Shown here: positions 8,783 to 18,334 of the stretch, piece after piece
Position numbering within the stretch: position 1 is the first letter of the stretch
Layout: the number at the start of each line of letters is the position of its first letter
Assembly (NCBI RefSeq): GCF_000620625.1
Contig: NZ_JIAW01000003.1
Span: 372,001 to 436,000 of the forward strand
Reading direction: 5' to 3'
Source of the DNA: Mycobacterium sp. URHB0044
Lineage (GTDB): Bacteria; Actinomycetota; Actinomycetes; Mycobacteriales; Mycobacteriaceae
DNA length: 64,000 nucleotides
Program-made: the position numbers and the translations under genes
Notes under the pieces: model-generated
The model's database searches: none
Told to the model about the DNA's origin: nothing
Seen by the model: the letters and a program-made list of their open reading frames with translations, nothing else

Positions 8783-9123
8783 GCATCCAGGTTATTCGCG
8801 GCGCCGCTCGAAATCGGTGCAACCGCGAAACCTGAAGCCAGAACGAGACTCTAAGCGCGCAGCACCGCGACGATGATCTGCGCTCAGCTCAGCGACATAT
8901 CGGTGGCATTCGCAGACGACGAAGCAGCGAAGCCGGGCACCGTCCCCTGCGAGGGCGAATCCCCCGACCCCACATGCGGAAACCCGTAGCGGATCCCACG
9001 CCGGGGGATTCGCTGAACCCACCGCCTGAGCTGGATGCGTCGATCCGGCCAGTAGCGGCGGGCTCAGATAGGGGATAGCCGGGTTTGCGGCGTGTCAATC
9101 ACGAATCCCCCAAACCGACTGAG
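8783..9123. other. 341-base stretch without a supported gene; contains a 12-bp inverted repeat
   Basis: No convincing coding frame was found on either strand; the short frames present have no start signal or recognisable protein. The region is the upstream side of the penicillin-binding protein gene and the downstream side of the cutinase gene, both on the minus strand. GCGAATCCCCCG at 8955-8966 is repeated exactly in inverted form at 9002-9013, with 35 bases between. This could be an operator for the downstream gene or an RNA hairpin. Confidence 0.5.
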
Positions 9124-9804
9124 TCAGAGCCGACTGGCTGCGAAAGCCGCGCCCTCGTTGACTTGTCCATTGACGACGTACAACCCGTGCGCCGCGTCGT
9201 CGCCGCCTTCGCCACAGACTGGATCACCGAGTGCGCACAACGAGACGACCCTGTCGGCCAACGGCGGTTCGATGACGACCGGTGGCGCGCCGTACTTCTG
9301 CAGGAACTGACCGTTCGGCTTCCCGAACAGAGCGACTGCGGCGACGTGGTCGGCGGCCTCCGGGGGCAGCGGCGTGGGTTCGGACGAGGCGGCTACGCCA
9401 TTCGGAATGACCTCGGCGGGAACGAATTCGGCCACCACCGCCCCTTGGGAGTAGCCGCCGAGCACCATCCTGGTGTTGGGACACTCCGTCGACATGAACT
9501 GGACCCGAAAGATCGCGTCCCTGATCCCGTCCGCGACGGTTCGGGGGAAGTCCGGGCTGCCGAAATCGCCGCTCGCCGGGTAGTTGACCGGATACTGCCC
9601 GACCGTCCTCTGGCCCGCCTGCGCGCGCAGTGAATCGACGAACGCCTGGCCTACCCAGCCGAGACCTGGCGGTTCGTTGGTACCGCGCGCGAAGACCACC
9701 TCGATGTCGGGACACGGCTGGGCGGATGCGCTGGGCAGGGGTGCGCAGAACAGTGCGGCCCATGCCACTGCCAGTGCCACACCGAACGACCTCACTTCGA
9801 CCAC
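9124..9804 (-). CDS. Secreted cutinase family esterase
   Basis: 226 residues from GTG 9804, chosen because GAGGGGAG lies just upstream and the product then opens with a clean signal peptide ending near ASAQPCPD; an earlier in-frame start at 9858 would add 18 residues. The mature protein begins with PCPDIEVVFARGTNE, carries the serine nucleophile motif GGYSQGAVV and ends with the Asp/His pair in GDPVCGEGGDDAAHGLY, giving a Ser-Asp-His triad. Cysteines in PCPD, ECPN, SLCA and DPVC fit the two disulfides of the family. Mycobacterial cutinase-like proteins are exported esterases or lipases acting on lipids at or outside the cell envelope. Substrate not predictable. Confidence 0.9.
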   Translation of the reverse strand: MVEVRSFGVALAVAWAALFCAPLPSASAQPCPDIEVVFARGTNEPPGLGWVGQAFVDSLRAQAGQRTVGQYPVNYPASGDFGSPDFPRTVADGIRDAIFRVQFMSTECPNTRMVLGGYSQGAVVAEFVPAEVIPNGVAASSEPTPLPPEAADHVAAVALFGKPNGQFLQKYGAPPVVIEPPLADRVVSLCALGDPVCGEGGDDAAHGLYVVNGQVNEGAAFAASRL

Positions 9805-9997
9805 GCTCCCCTCTACCCCGAACCGGGCGACCCGAATCGCCTCGACGACGAACAGCATGCCGAACGGGCAGGCTTCACCGCAGCCATGTCGTCAGACCAC
9901 GATCCACCGGCTGCCCTCGGGGACCGCGCACCCGCTGGCGATGACCCGATCATCTGAGCCGCGCGCCCCTCACGAGGTGGCGGTTTAGTCTTCAGCT

Positions 9998-10684
9998 GTG
10001 GCTGAACAGTTGCCCGACGACCAAGCCGATCCCGACCTGCTGGAGCAGGCGCTGGTCGGAGGCGTTCCGCAGCGCGTCGGGTGGTTCCGCTTCTACTTCG
10101 ACTCCGAGCGCTGGGAATGGTCCGCCGAAGTCCAGCGGATGCACGGCTACGAGGTCGGCACCGTCGAGCCCACGACCGAACTGGTCCTGTCACACAAGCA
10201 TCCCGATGACCGCCAGCAGGTCGCCGCGACGCTCGAGGACATACTGGTCACCCGCCAGCCCTTCAGCACGCGCCACCGCATCATCGACACCCACGGGGAA
10301 GAGCATTCGGTGGTGGTCGTCGGCGACCTCATGCACGACGACGACTCGGTGGTCGGCACCCACGGCTTCTACATCGACATCACCGAATCCCAAGACCGCG
10401 ACGCACAGGAGGCGATCACCGAGGCGGTGATCGAAATCGCCGAGAACCGCGCCGTGATCGAACAGGCCAAGGGCATGTTGATGATGGTGTACGGCATCAC
10501 CGAAGAGCTCGCGTTCCAGCTGTTGCGCTGGCGCTCACAGGACACGAATACCAAGCTGCGGCCATTGGCACAGCAGCTGACCGACGAATTCGTCGCGCTC
10601 GCGAAGATCGAGGGGCTGCAGCCGCGCACGGTGTACGACTCCACTCTCATGACCGTGCACAAGCGGATAGACCCAACGGCATAG
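9998..10684 (+). CDS. PAS-ANTAR domain regulator (putative RNA-binding antiterminator)
   Basis: 228 residues from a GTG start. A PAS fold covers about 27-132 (WFRFYFDSERWEWS opening, FYIDITESQ closing), followed by an ANTAR domain from about 141: ENRAVIEQAKGMLMMVYGIT and the aromatic/Arg segment LLRWRSQDTN. ANTAR domains bind paired RNA stem-loops to prevent transcription termination; the PAS domain probably senses a small ligand or redox state. No histidine kinase lies beside it. The gene is divergent from the cutinase and is followed by a run of hairpins, which may be its terminator or a target. PAS-ANTAR proteins are common in mycobacteria; this one's regulon is unknown. Confidence 0.88.
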   Translation: MAEQLPDDQADPDLLEQALVGGVPQRVGWFRFYFDSERWEWSAEVQRMHGYEVGTVEPTTELVLSHKHPDDRQQVAATLEDILVTRQPFSTRHRIIDTHGEEHSVVVVGDLMHDDDSVVGTHGFYIDITESQDRDAQEAITEAVIEIAENRAVIEQAKGMLMMVYGITEELAFQLLRWRSQDTNTKLRPLAQQLTDEFVALAKIEGLQPRTVYDSTLMTVHKRIDPTA

Positions 10685-10708
10685 AGGGTGCGGCGGCCGC
10701 GGGCTGCG

Positions 10709-10774
10709 CTGTGTTCTCAACACAGGGTTGCTCCCAACGGCCTCCTCGTGGGAGGTCGGTGGCAGCCAACCGAC
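10709..10774 (+). other. Run of stem-loops after the PAS-ANTAR gene
   Basis: Consecutive short hairpins can be drawn: CTGTGTT/AACACAG (10709-10725), CCTCC/GGAGG (10741-10755) and GTCGGT/ACCGAC (10755-10774, sharing base 10755), with a weaker GTTG/CAAC between the first two. They may terminate the upstream gene. Tandem hairpins are also the kind of RNA ANTAR proteins bind, but the loops do not clearly show the six-base A-G loop signature. Confidence 0.4.
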
Positions 10775-10786
10775 GTCTCCCACTCA

Positions 10787-10800
10787 TTGAACGTGTTACC
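10787..10800. promoter_or_regulatory. Weak KstR-like box upstream of the gene at 10860
   Basis: TTGAACGTGTTACC keeps the AAC-GT-GTT core of the two best direct matches in the sterol locus (42363 and 51956) and differs from tnnAACnnGTTnnA only in the last base. It lies 59 bases before the ATG of the unknown gene. It could be chance. Confidence 0.25.
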
Positions 10801-10859
10801 CATGTGCGGCGCGCGCAATCTCAGTAGCGTGCGCAGCGTCTGGACGAAGGAGGAAGGCC

Positions 10860-11237
10860 ATGGCTGAAGCGGGGTTCTGGGTGGCATGGGGTATCCCGGC
10901 CCGCGGGCGTGAACGGCAGGCCCTCGATCTCCTCAAACACACCACCACGGACTACCTCGAGCGCCTGAAGCAGGAACAACGGATCGAACGCTTCGATGCC
11001 GCGATCCTCAAGCCGCAGAGCACGGAACTGGGTGGCTTCATCCTGATTCAGGGCACCCAAACGCAGATCGACGCGCTGCGCAACGACGCCGAATTCGGGC
11101 GCTGGGTCACCCAGGTTCAGTTGGTCGCCGACCGGGTCGGGATCGTGGACGCCTGGGTGAACAACGGCCTAGCCGACGCCATCGAGCTCTACGAAGACGC
11201 CCTGACACGCCTCGACGAGGGCACGCCCTCGACATAG
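10860..11237 (+). CDS. Conserved hypothetical protein, family not recognised
   Basis: 125 residues beginning after a strong ribosome binding site (GGAGGAAGG, 10847-10855). The protein is soluble-looking with no signal peptide, cysteine or membrane helix. It reads as an alpha/beta fold resembling a small ferredoxin-like or dimeric barrel protein: AGFWVAWGIPARGRERQALDLL at the start, GGFILIQGTQTQIDALR in the middle, then WVTQVQLVADRVGIVDAWV. The repeated pattern of a strand followed by an acidic helix fits that fold, but no family signature was recognised. It stands alone between the hairpin region and the DUF4185 gene. Confidence 0.75.
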   Translation: MAEAGFWVAWGIPARGRERQALDLLKHTTTDYLERLKQEQRIERFDAAILKPQSTELGGFILIQGTQTQIDALRNDAEFGRWVTQVQLVADRVGIVDAWVNNGLADAIELYEDALTRLDEGTPST

Positions 11238-11400
11238 CTGGCGATGTCCCATCGCACCGAATCAAGGTCAAAACCCCATGATCATGATTCGGATGGGAGC
11301 TATGAGGCATTTTCGCGATTTGCTCCGCGACGCCGTGGCTGCTGAGATTGAATGGCCATATTGACGGGGGCGGCTACTGGCAGCACAGAGGGGTTTCAGC

Positions 11401-13524
11401 ATGGGAGCAGCTTCCTACGTAGGTCGTGTCGGTCGCCTGGCCGTCGCACTGGGGGTGGGCACGGCGATCGCCACCAGTCACGGCGTGGCCGTGGCCGACG
11501 ATGCGCCACCCGCCAACTCGTCGACCGAAAGCGTGCAGTCGACGGGCACTGCCCCAACTGCGGATGCGCAACCGGAACCGACCGCGCCGACCGCGTCGGA
11601 ACCGACGGAGCCCGGCGCCACGACGACATCGACCACGACATCGACGAAGACGACCACCTCCAATACGACCACCAGCACCCTGCCGTCGGGCGTCGTGGTG
11701 AGCGCGCAGACCACGACGGGCACGACCGGTGCCACCAGCACCGCCGAGACGGCCGATCCCGCGCCCACGGAGACCGCCACTCCGGAACCCACGGCCACCC
11801 CGAAGCCGACGCCGACCAACGACGCCAAACCGTCACCCGAACCCAAGCCCCAACGCAGCACCAGCACGCCGAACAGGCCAACCGACGAACCGTCCACGCC
11901 GCCGGCCACGGCGACGACCCAGGCCCGCGCGGCGGCCACCACCGCCAGCCGACCGGCGGACACCGTCGCGGCGCACACCGTTTCAGCGCTCAGCCTCGCC
12001 ACCGCGTCGGCGGTGAACAGAACCGTCGACTCCCCCGCGGTGACCGTGACCGCCCCAACCCACGCCCCCGCCAATCCGCTGCAGACCGTGGCCGACGTGG
12101 TCACCGGCGTCGTGTCCAGTGTCATCGGCTGGGCACTCGGCCCACTGGCGGGCGCTGCTCCGACGACGCCTGCCCAGCCGCCGCTGGCGTGGACGATGCT
12201 CGCCTTCGTCCGGCGGGAATTCGACGACTTGGTCGCGTCGTTGGGCGGCAGCCCCGCGTCGAACGTCGCGCTCGCGGCCACGCAGACGACCACCAGCCTC
12301 GCTCTTGCCGCGGCGCCGCTGGCACTCAGCGCGATCAACGTGCCCGCCTTCCCGACGCCGGGCGCGCAACTCAGCCCGTCGACGCAGTTCGTGCAGTGGG
12401 TCACCGGCGACTACCAGACCGGCAATCCGCTGATCGCGGACACGTTGACCCGGTTCGGCATCGCGGGGACCGACGTCGGCGTCATGTGGGACAACGGCAT
12501 GCAGGACGACCCGTCGACGCCGTACAACGAACACCAGATCCTGATGGCGTTCGGCGACACGTTCAGCGGCGACAACATGACCGGCGCGTGGCGCTTCAAC
12601 GTGCTGCTGCGCAGCGCCGACACCGTGCTGTCCGACGGGATGACCATTCCCAACGGAGAGTGGTTCAACGGCAACATGTTCGGCGGCACACCTCTCGGCA
12701 ATCCGACGTTCGCTCGCCAGATCATCCATCCCGACGGCCTGCCTGCGGGCATCACCCTGATCCCGACGGCGGGCATCTCGCTGCCCACCCCCGGCACCAG
12801 GTTCGGGGTGACCCAGTACGTCAACTTCATGTCGGTGACGAACTGGGGCGCCCCGGGCAGCTGGACCACGAACTACTCGGCGATCGCCTACTCGGTCGAC
12901 AACGGCGAGAACTGGACGGTGGCACCGACTTCCGTCCGCTACAACCAGCCGTGGACCGGCAACCAGAACTTCCAGCAGGGTGCGTTCGTCCGGCCGGGTG
13001 ACGGCTACGTGTACAACTACGGCACACCGAATGGGCGGCAGGGAGCGGCGTATGTGTCGCGGGTCCTGGAGAAGGACATCCTGGACGTGAGCAAGTACGA
13101 GTACTACAGCAAGGGCACCACCGGCGGGTGGTTCGGCTGGGGCGCCACCGCCGCAGGCTGGCACAAGAACAATCCCGCCGCCGCGACACCGGTGTTCGGC
13201 CAGGATCAGGGCGCCTGCGGCGTCGCCAATCCCGGTAACCAGGTCAGCGAGATGTCCGTTCAGTTCAACAAGCAGTTGAACAAGTACGTCGTGCTCTACG
13301 GCGACCAGTTCAACAACATCGTGATGCGGACGTCGGACAGCCCGCAGGGCAAGTGGTCGACGGCGAAGGTGCTGTTGCCGCAGCAGCCCGGCGGCATCTA
13401 CGCGCCGATGATGCACCCGTGGTCGTCGTCGACGATGGGTACCGGCAACGACCTGTACTGGAACCTCTCGCTGTGGTCGGAGTACAACGTGATGCTCATG
13501 AAGACCGACCTCACCAAGGTGTAG
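11401..13524 (+). CDS. Secreted DUF4185 protein, possible endo-D-arabinanase (GH183-like)
   Basis: 707 residues. A signal peptide (about 1-33, ending near GVAVADD) is followed by a long Thr/Ser/Pro/Ala-rich low-complexity linker to about residue 180, a hydrophobic Ala-rich segment, then the DUF4185 domain from about 325 to the end. Landmarks are VGVMWDNGMQDD, LMAFGDTFSGDN, NFMSVTNWG and the closing YAPMMHPWSSS. Some DUF4185 proteins have been shown to cut the D-arabinan of the mycobacterial wall (family GH183), so a role in arabinogalactan or lipoarabinomannan remodelling is likely but inferred. The Thr-rich linker may be O-mannosylated. A small secreted protein gene begins 8 bases after its stop. 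Confidence 0.8.
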   Translation: MGAASYVGRVGRLAVALGVGTAIATSHGVAVADDAPPANSSTESVQSTGTAPTADAQPEPTAPTASEPTEPGATTTSTTTSTKTTTSNTTTSTLPSGVVVSAQTTTGTTGATSTAETADPAPTETATPEPTATPKPTPTNDAKPSPEPKPQRSTSTPNRPTDEPSTPPATATTQARAAATTASRPADTVAAHTVSALSLATASAVNRTVDSPAVTVTAPTHAPANPLQTVADVVTGVVSSVIGWALGPLAGAAPTTPAQPPLAWTMLAFVRREFDDLVASLGGSPASNVALAATQTTTSLALAAAPLALSAINVPAFPTPGAQLSPSTQFVQWVTGDYQTGNPLIADTLTRFGIAGTDVGVMWDNGMQDDPSTPYNEHQILMAFGDTFSGDNMTGAWRFNVLLRSADTVLSDGMTIPNGEWFNGNMFGGTPLGNPTFARQIIHPDGLPAGITLIPTAGISLPTPGTRFGVTQYVNFMSVTNWGAPGSWTTNYSAIAYSVDNGENWTVAPTSVRYNQPWTGNQNFQQGAFVRPGDGYVYNYGTPNGRQGAAYVSRVLEKDILDVSKYEYYSKGTTGGWFGWGATAAGWHKNNPAAATPVFGQDQGACGVANPGNQVSEMSVQFNKQLNKYVVLYGDQFNNIVMRTSDSPQGKWSTAKVLLPQQPGGIYAPMMHPWSSSTMGTGNDLYWNLSLWSEYNVMLMKTDLTKV

Positions 13525-13532
13525 GGCACACC

Positions 13533-14045
13533 GTGCTGCGCTCGTCCGCGATCGTCGTCGCCGTGGCTGCGACGCTACTATCCTCACCCGGCCCGGCAAG
13601 CGCCGAACCCGCTGTGCCACAGCCTGGTACGGCGTGCGCGGCAAGCTTGGTCGGCGCGTTGACGTGGCCTGCCGACACCAAGACGCCTCTTCAGTGCGCC
13701 CAGCCCGGGCGCTGGGAACCCGTCGACAACCCGTATCCGATCAGTGACCGATGGGTCAGCTACGGACCCGTCATGACACTGCACGGACAGGGCCGGGCCA
13801 ACCCCACGCTGCTGTCGGGCGCCTGGACCGCCACTCCCCTCGACGGCGAAAGCCGCTGTGCTGCCACGCAAACCGCCGTAGTGCGCGGGGCTCCGATCGT
13901 CGCACCCGCGGGAACGGCAGAGGGCGAGCCCGGACAACCGCTGTCCCTTGAGGTGGTCCCCACCCTGGTCACCATCGAGATGAGTGGAAACTGCCTGTGG
14001 CAGAAGGTGGATCAGGGCGATTCAGGTCCCGGGTCCGGCTGGTAG
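13533..14045 (+). CDS. Small secreted protein, partner of the DUF4185 gene
   Basis: 170 residues from a GTG at 13533; the frame is open further upstream but that part overlaps the DUF4185 gene and lacks a plausible N-terminus. The signal peptide runs LRSSAIVVAVAATLLSS to about PASAEP. The mature part contains four or five cysteines (TACAAS, LQCAQP, SRCAAT, GNCLWQ), suggesting two disulfides, and no recognised domain. It begins 8 bases after the stop of the DUF4185 gene, so the two are probably co-transcribed and act at the envelope together. The gene converges on the duplicated secreted protein gene with a 4-base gap. Confidence 0.75.
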   Translation: MLRSSAIVVAVAATLLSSPGPASAEPAVPQPGTACAASLVGALTWPADTKTPLQCAQPGRWEPVDNPYPISDRWVSYGPVMTLHGQGRANPTLLSGAWTATPLDGESRCAATQTAVVRGAPIVAPAGTAEGEPGQPLSLEVVPTLVTIEMSGNCLWQKVDQGDSGPGSGW

Positions 14046-14049
14046 TCGG

Positions 14050-14487
14050 TCAGCGCACTTGCCGCGAAGGCACTGTGGTGTTCTGCACCGGCAGCTTCTT
14101 CTTGGGCAGCGGGTTCGAGATGACGTGCTCGTTGCCGGTGTACTTCTCCTGCCAGTGGCATTCCTCGATGCCGGCGGCGACGACGGTCGCCACCCAGCCG
14201 TGCGTGATGACGCAGGCCTGTCCGAAGGTGGTACCGCTTGCGGACACGGCGGGTGCGCCGATCGGGCTGGTCTCGATCCACTCGTTTCCGGTGTTCGGAT
14301 CCTGCCAGTGGCACTCCTCGATACCGGCGCCGACGACGGTCGCCACCCAGCCGTGCGTGACGGCGCACGCCTGCGCGAACGTCATCGGGGCGGCCTGAGC
14401 GGCGGGGGCCAACGCCATCACGCCGATCGCAGCGGCTGCCGCTCCCAGGACGATCTTGGCAGCGGCGCGGTTGGTGGTGGCGGACAT
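14050..14487 (-). CDS. Secreted protein with two tandem copies of an approximately 45-residue domain
   Basis: 145 residues from ATG 14487, preceded by AGGAGA; an upstream in-frame start would add 15 residues unlike a signal peptide. The signal peptide ends near AQAAPM. The mature protein holds two copies, 51 residues apart, of a domain with TFxQACxxTHGWVATVV, then GIEECHWQ, then TGNE. Each copy has two cysteines, suggesting one disulfide per unit. The duplication is obvious at DNA level too (about 14153-14220 against 14306-14373). No Pfam-type family was recognised. It lies downstream of katG on the same strand but is separated from it by a strong hairpin, so it is probably transcribed on its own. 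Confidence 0.75.
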   Translation of the reverse strand: MSATTNRAAAKIVLGAAAAAIGVMALAPAAQAAPMTFAQACAVTHGWVATVVGAGIEECHWQDPNTGNEWIETSPIGAPAVSASGTTFGQACVITHGWVATVVAAGIEECHWQEKYTGNEHVISNPLPKKKLPVQNTTVPSRQVR

Positions 14488-14606
14488 GATGTCTCCTCTT
14501 GTGGGTTCACCGCGGACGTGTGCCGCGTTCACCTGTTAGGAGCAGTCGCCAACGCCGATTCCCTCACTTTTTCCACCGACACTTCGAACTGACGCCAAAC
14601 GCACGA

Positions 14607-14637
14607 CACCCCGCGAGCCGGGGTGGCTCGCGGGGTG
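14607..14637 (-). terminator. Hairpin terminator after katG
   Basis: A perfect 13-bp stem, CACCCCGCGAGCC at 14607-14619 against its reverse complement at 14625-14637, with a 5-base loop. It lies 21 bases past the katG stop. There is no long U tract, which is usual for mycobacterial hairpin terminators. Confidence 0.7.
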
Positions 14638-14658
14638 CCGCGTGGGGCTGCGATCAGG

Positions 14659-16926
<2,268 letters not shown>

Positions 16927-16938
16927 TCACGTTGATAA

Positions 16939-17382
16939 TCAGGAACTTCGGGCGGTGGAACAGTCGGGGCACAGACCCCAGTAGGTGACCTCGGCCTCGT
17001 CGATGGCGAAGCCCTCCAAGAGGCCCTCGTCATCGGAAGGGGTGAGGCAGGGCGCCTCTCCGACGGCGCAGTCGACGTCGGCGATGACACCGCACGTCCG
17101 GCACACGACGTGGTGGTGGTTGTCGCCGACCCGCGATTCGTAGCGAGCCACGGAGCCCGATGGCTGGATGCGTCGCACCAATCCCGCGGCCGTCAGCGCG
17201 CTGAGCGAGTCGTAGACGGTCTGGTGTGACACCTCGGGCAGGTCGCTGCGCACGGCACGGATGATCGAGTCGGTGTCGGCGTGCGGATGCGCGTACACGG
17301 CGCTGAGCACCGCGACCCTTGGACGGGTGACGCGCAGAGTGGCCTCCTGCAACATCTGCCGGAAGTCTGCGTGGGAAGCCAC
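16939..17382 (-). CDS. furA: Ferric uptake regulator family repressor FurA
   Basis: 147 residues, GTG start. The N-terminal winged helix contains TRPRVAVLSAV and SHQTVYDSLSALTAAGLVRRI; the C-terminal dimerisation domain has the metal site HHHVVCRTCG (His-rich plus CxxC) and the final CPDC. In mycobacteria FurA represses its own operon and katG using iron and responds to peroxide. It precedes katG by 48 bases on the same strand. Its promoter lies immediately upstream, so close that the transcript probably begins at the start codon. Confidence 0.95.
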   Translation of the reverse strand: MASHADFRQMLQEATLRVTRPRVAVLSAVYAHPHADTDSIIRAVRSDLPEVSHQTVYDSLSALTAAGLVRRIQPSGSVARYESRVGDNHHHVVCRTCGVIADVDCAVGEAPCLTPSDDEGLLEGFAIDEAEVTYWGLCPDCSTARSS

Positions 17383-17388
17383 GTCCGT

Positions 17389-17417
17389 AGTCTGGCCCCT
17401 TTTCTGGAATCAGTCAA
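17389..17417 (-). promoter_or_regulatory. furA-katG promoter, leaderless type
   Basis: On the minus strand TTGACT (17417-17412) and CAGACT (17394-17389) are 17 bases apart, a -35/-10 layout. The -10 ends 6 bases before the GTG, so transcription would start at or next to the start codon. The AT-rich segment across the -35 resembles the known FurA operator of mycobacteria. Confidence 0.6.
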
Positions 17418-17431
17418 GAATAACTTCGGGC

Positions 17432-18310
17432 CTAGTTCGCGAAGCTGATCGACGTCTCCGAGCAGTTCGTCACCGCACGGCCGGGCGGGAACGACCGCGG
17501 GTCCGCCCCGGCGATCACGGTCTGCCGGTAGTAGGCGTTCCGCGCATCGGCCGAACACTCGAAGTCGGCGTTGAGCACGCGGAAGGTCGCCGGATCGGCA
17601 CCGTCGATCGGCTTGCCCATCCAGTACACGCGCTTCCCGTCGCCGGCATACGGGCCCTCGAGCGGACGCAACGCCACCGCGTCGGCGCCCGCAATCCGGT
17701 CGGTGAAGTAGAAGACGCTCGGACCGTCGGTCGCGTAGGCGCCGCCGAGCACGCGGAACGTGGCCGGGTCCGCCCCGTCGATCGGGCTTCCGTTGACGTG
17801 GACGGTGTCGCCGTCCTTGGTGAACAGGTAGTGGTCGACGTTGGAGACGATCGCGAAGTGCGCGGGGTCGCGTGACAACACACTGCCGTCGGACCAGTAC
17901 ACCGCTGCGGCGTCCTTCGCGAGATTGCCGTCGAGCAAGTCGAAGTGGGCTGGGTCGTCGCTGATCGGCGCGTCGCGCAGGTAGACGTGATGGGCGTCCT
18001 TGGCCCAGCCCGGACGATCGAGCGGCTGGAAGCTGGCCGCGTCGGCGCCGGGCAGCACGTAACCGTTGAGGTAGACGTTGGACCGATCGCGCGCGAAGGT
18101 CTGGTCGAACACCTCGAACGAGCCGGCGTCGGCGCCGTCGATCTGAAATGCCTTGCCGGGGAACGCGTTCAGGTAGTAGACGGTGTCGCCCTTGACGTGA
18201 TAGCCGGCGGTGTCGAACAGTGAGTTGGGCGTGCGGTCACGGCTACATGCCGGCAAAAGCGCCAGCGCCGCAACGCACAGGCCGAGGACCACCTTGCGCA
18301 GCATGGGCAA
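17432..18310 (-). CDS. DKNYY-family lipoprotein
   Basis: 292 residues. The signal peptide ends in the lipobox ALLPAC with Cys22 as lipidation site, so the protein is anchored outside the membrane. The rest is a chain of about seven repeated units of the kind 'Asp-Ala/Lys ... V(Y/F)Y ... IDGADPATFRVL', the DKNYY repeat; clear copies include SPIDGADPATFRVLGG and KPIDGADPATFRVLNA. Repeat proteins of this family have no assigned biochemical role. It starts 24 bases after the VWA gene on the same strand and ends 49 bases before furA, so it may be co-transcribed with the VWA gene. Confidence 0.8.
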   Translation of the reverse strand: MPMLRKVVLGLCVAALALLPACSRDRTPNSLFDTAGYHVKGDTVYYLNAFPGKAFQIDGADAGSFEVFDQTFARDRSNVYLNGYVLPGADAASFQPLDRPGWAKDAHHVYLRDAPISDDPAHFDLLDGNLAKDAAAVYWSDGSVLSRDPAHFAIVSNVDHYLFTKDGDTVHVNGSPIDGADPATFRVLGGAYATDGPSVFYFTDRIAGADAVALRPLEGPYAGDGKRVYWMGKPIDGADPATFRVLNADFECSADARNAYYRQTVIAGADPRSFPPGRAVTNCSETSISFAN

Positions 18311-18334
18311 ACGGTACCGGCAAACTCCCCGAAC

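Noticed and set aside
11983..13644. Minus-strand frame of 553 residues opposite the DUF4185 gene
   Set aside because: Composition (Arg/His/Val runs) is that of an antisense shadow and the plus strand has a signal peptide and domain.
18145..18158. KstR-like core (GAACGCGTTC) inside the DKNYY gene
   Set aside because: It lies inside a coding region and is not near any start, so it is most likely chance.
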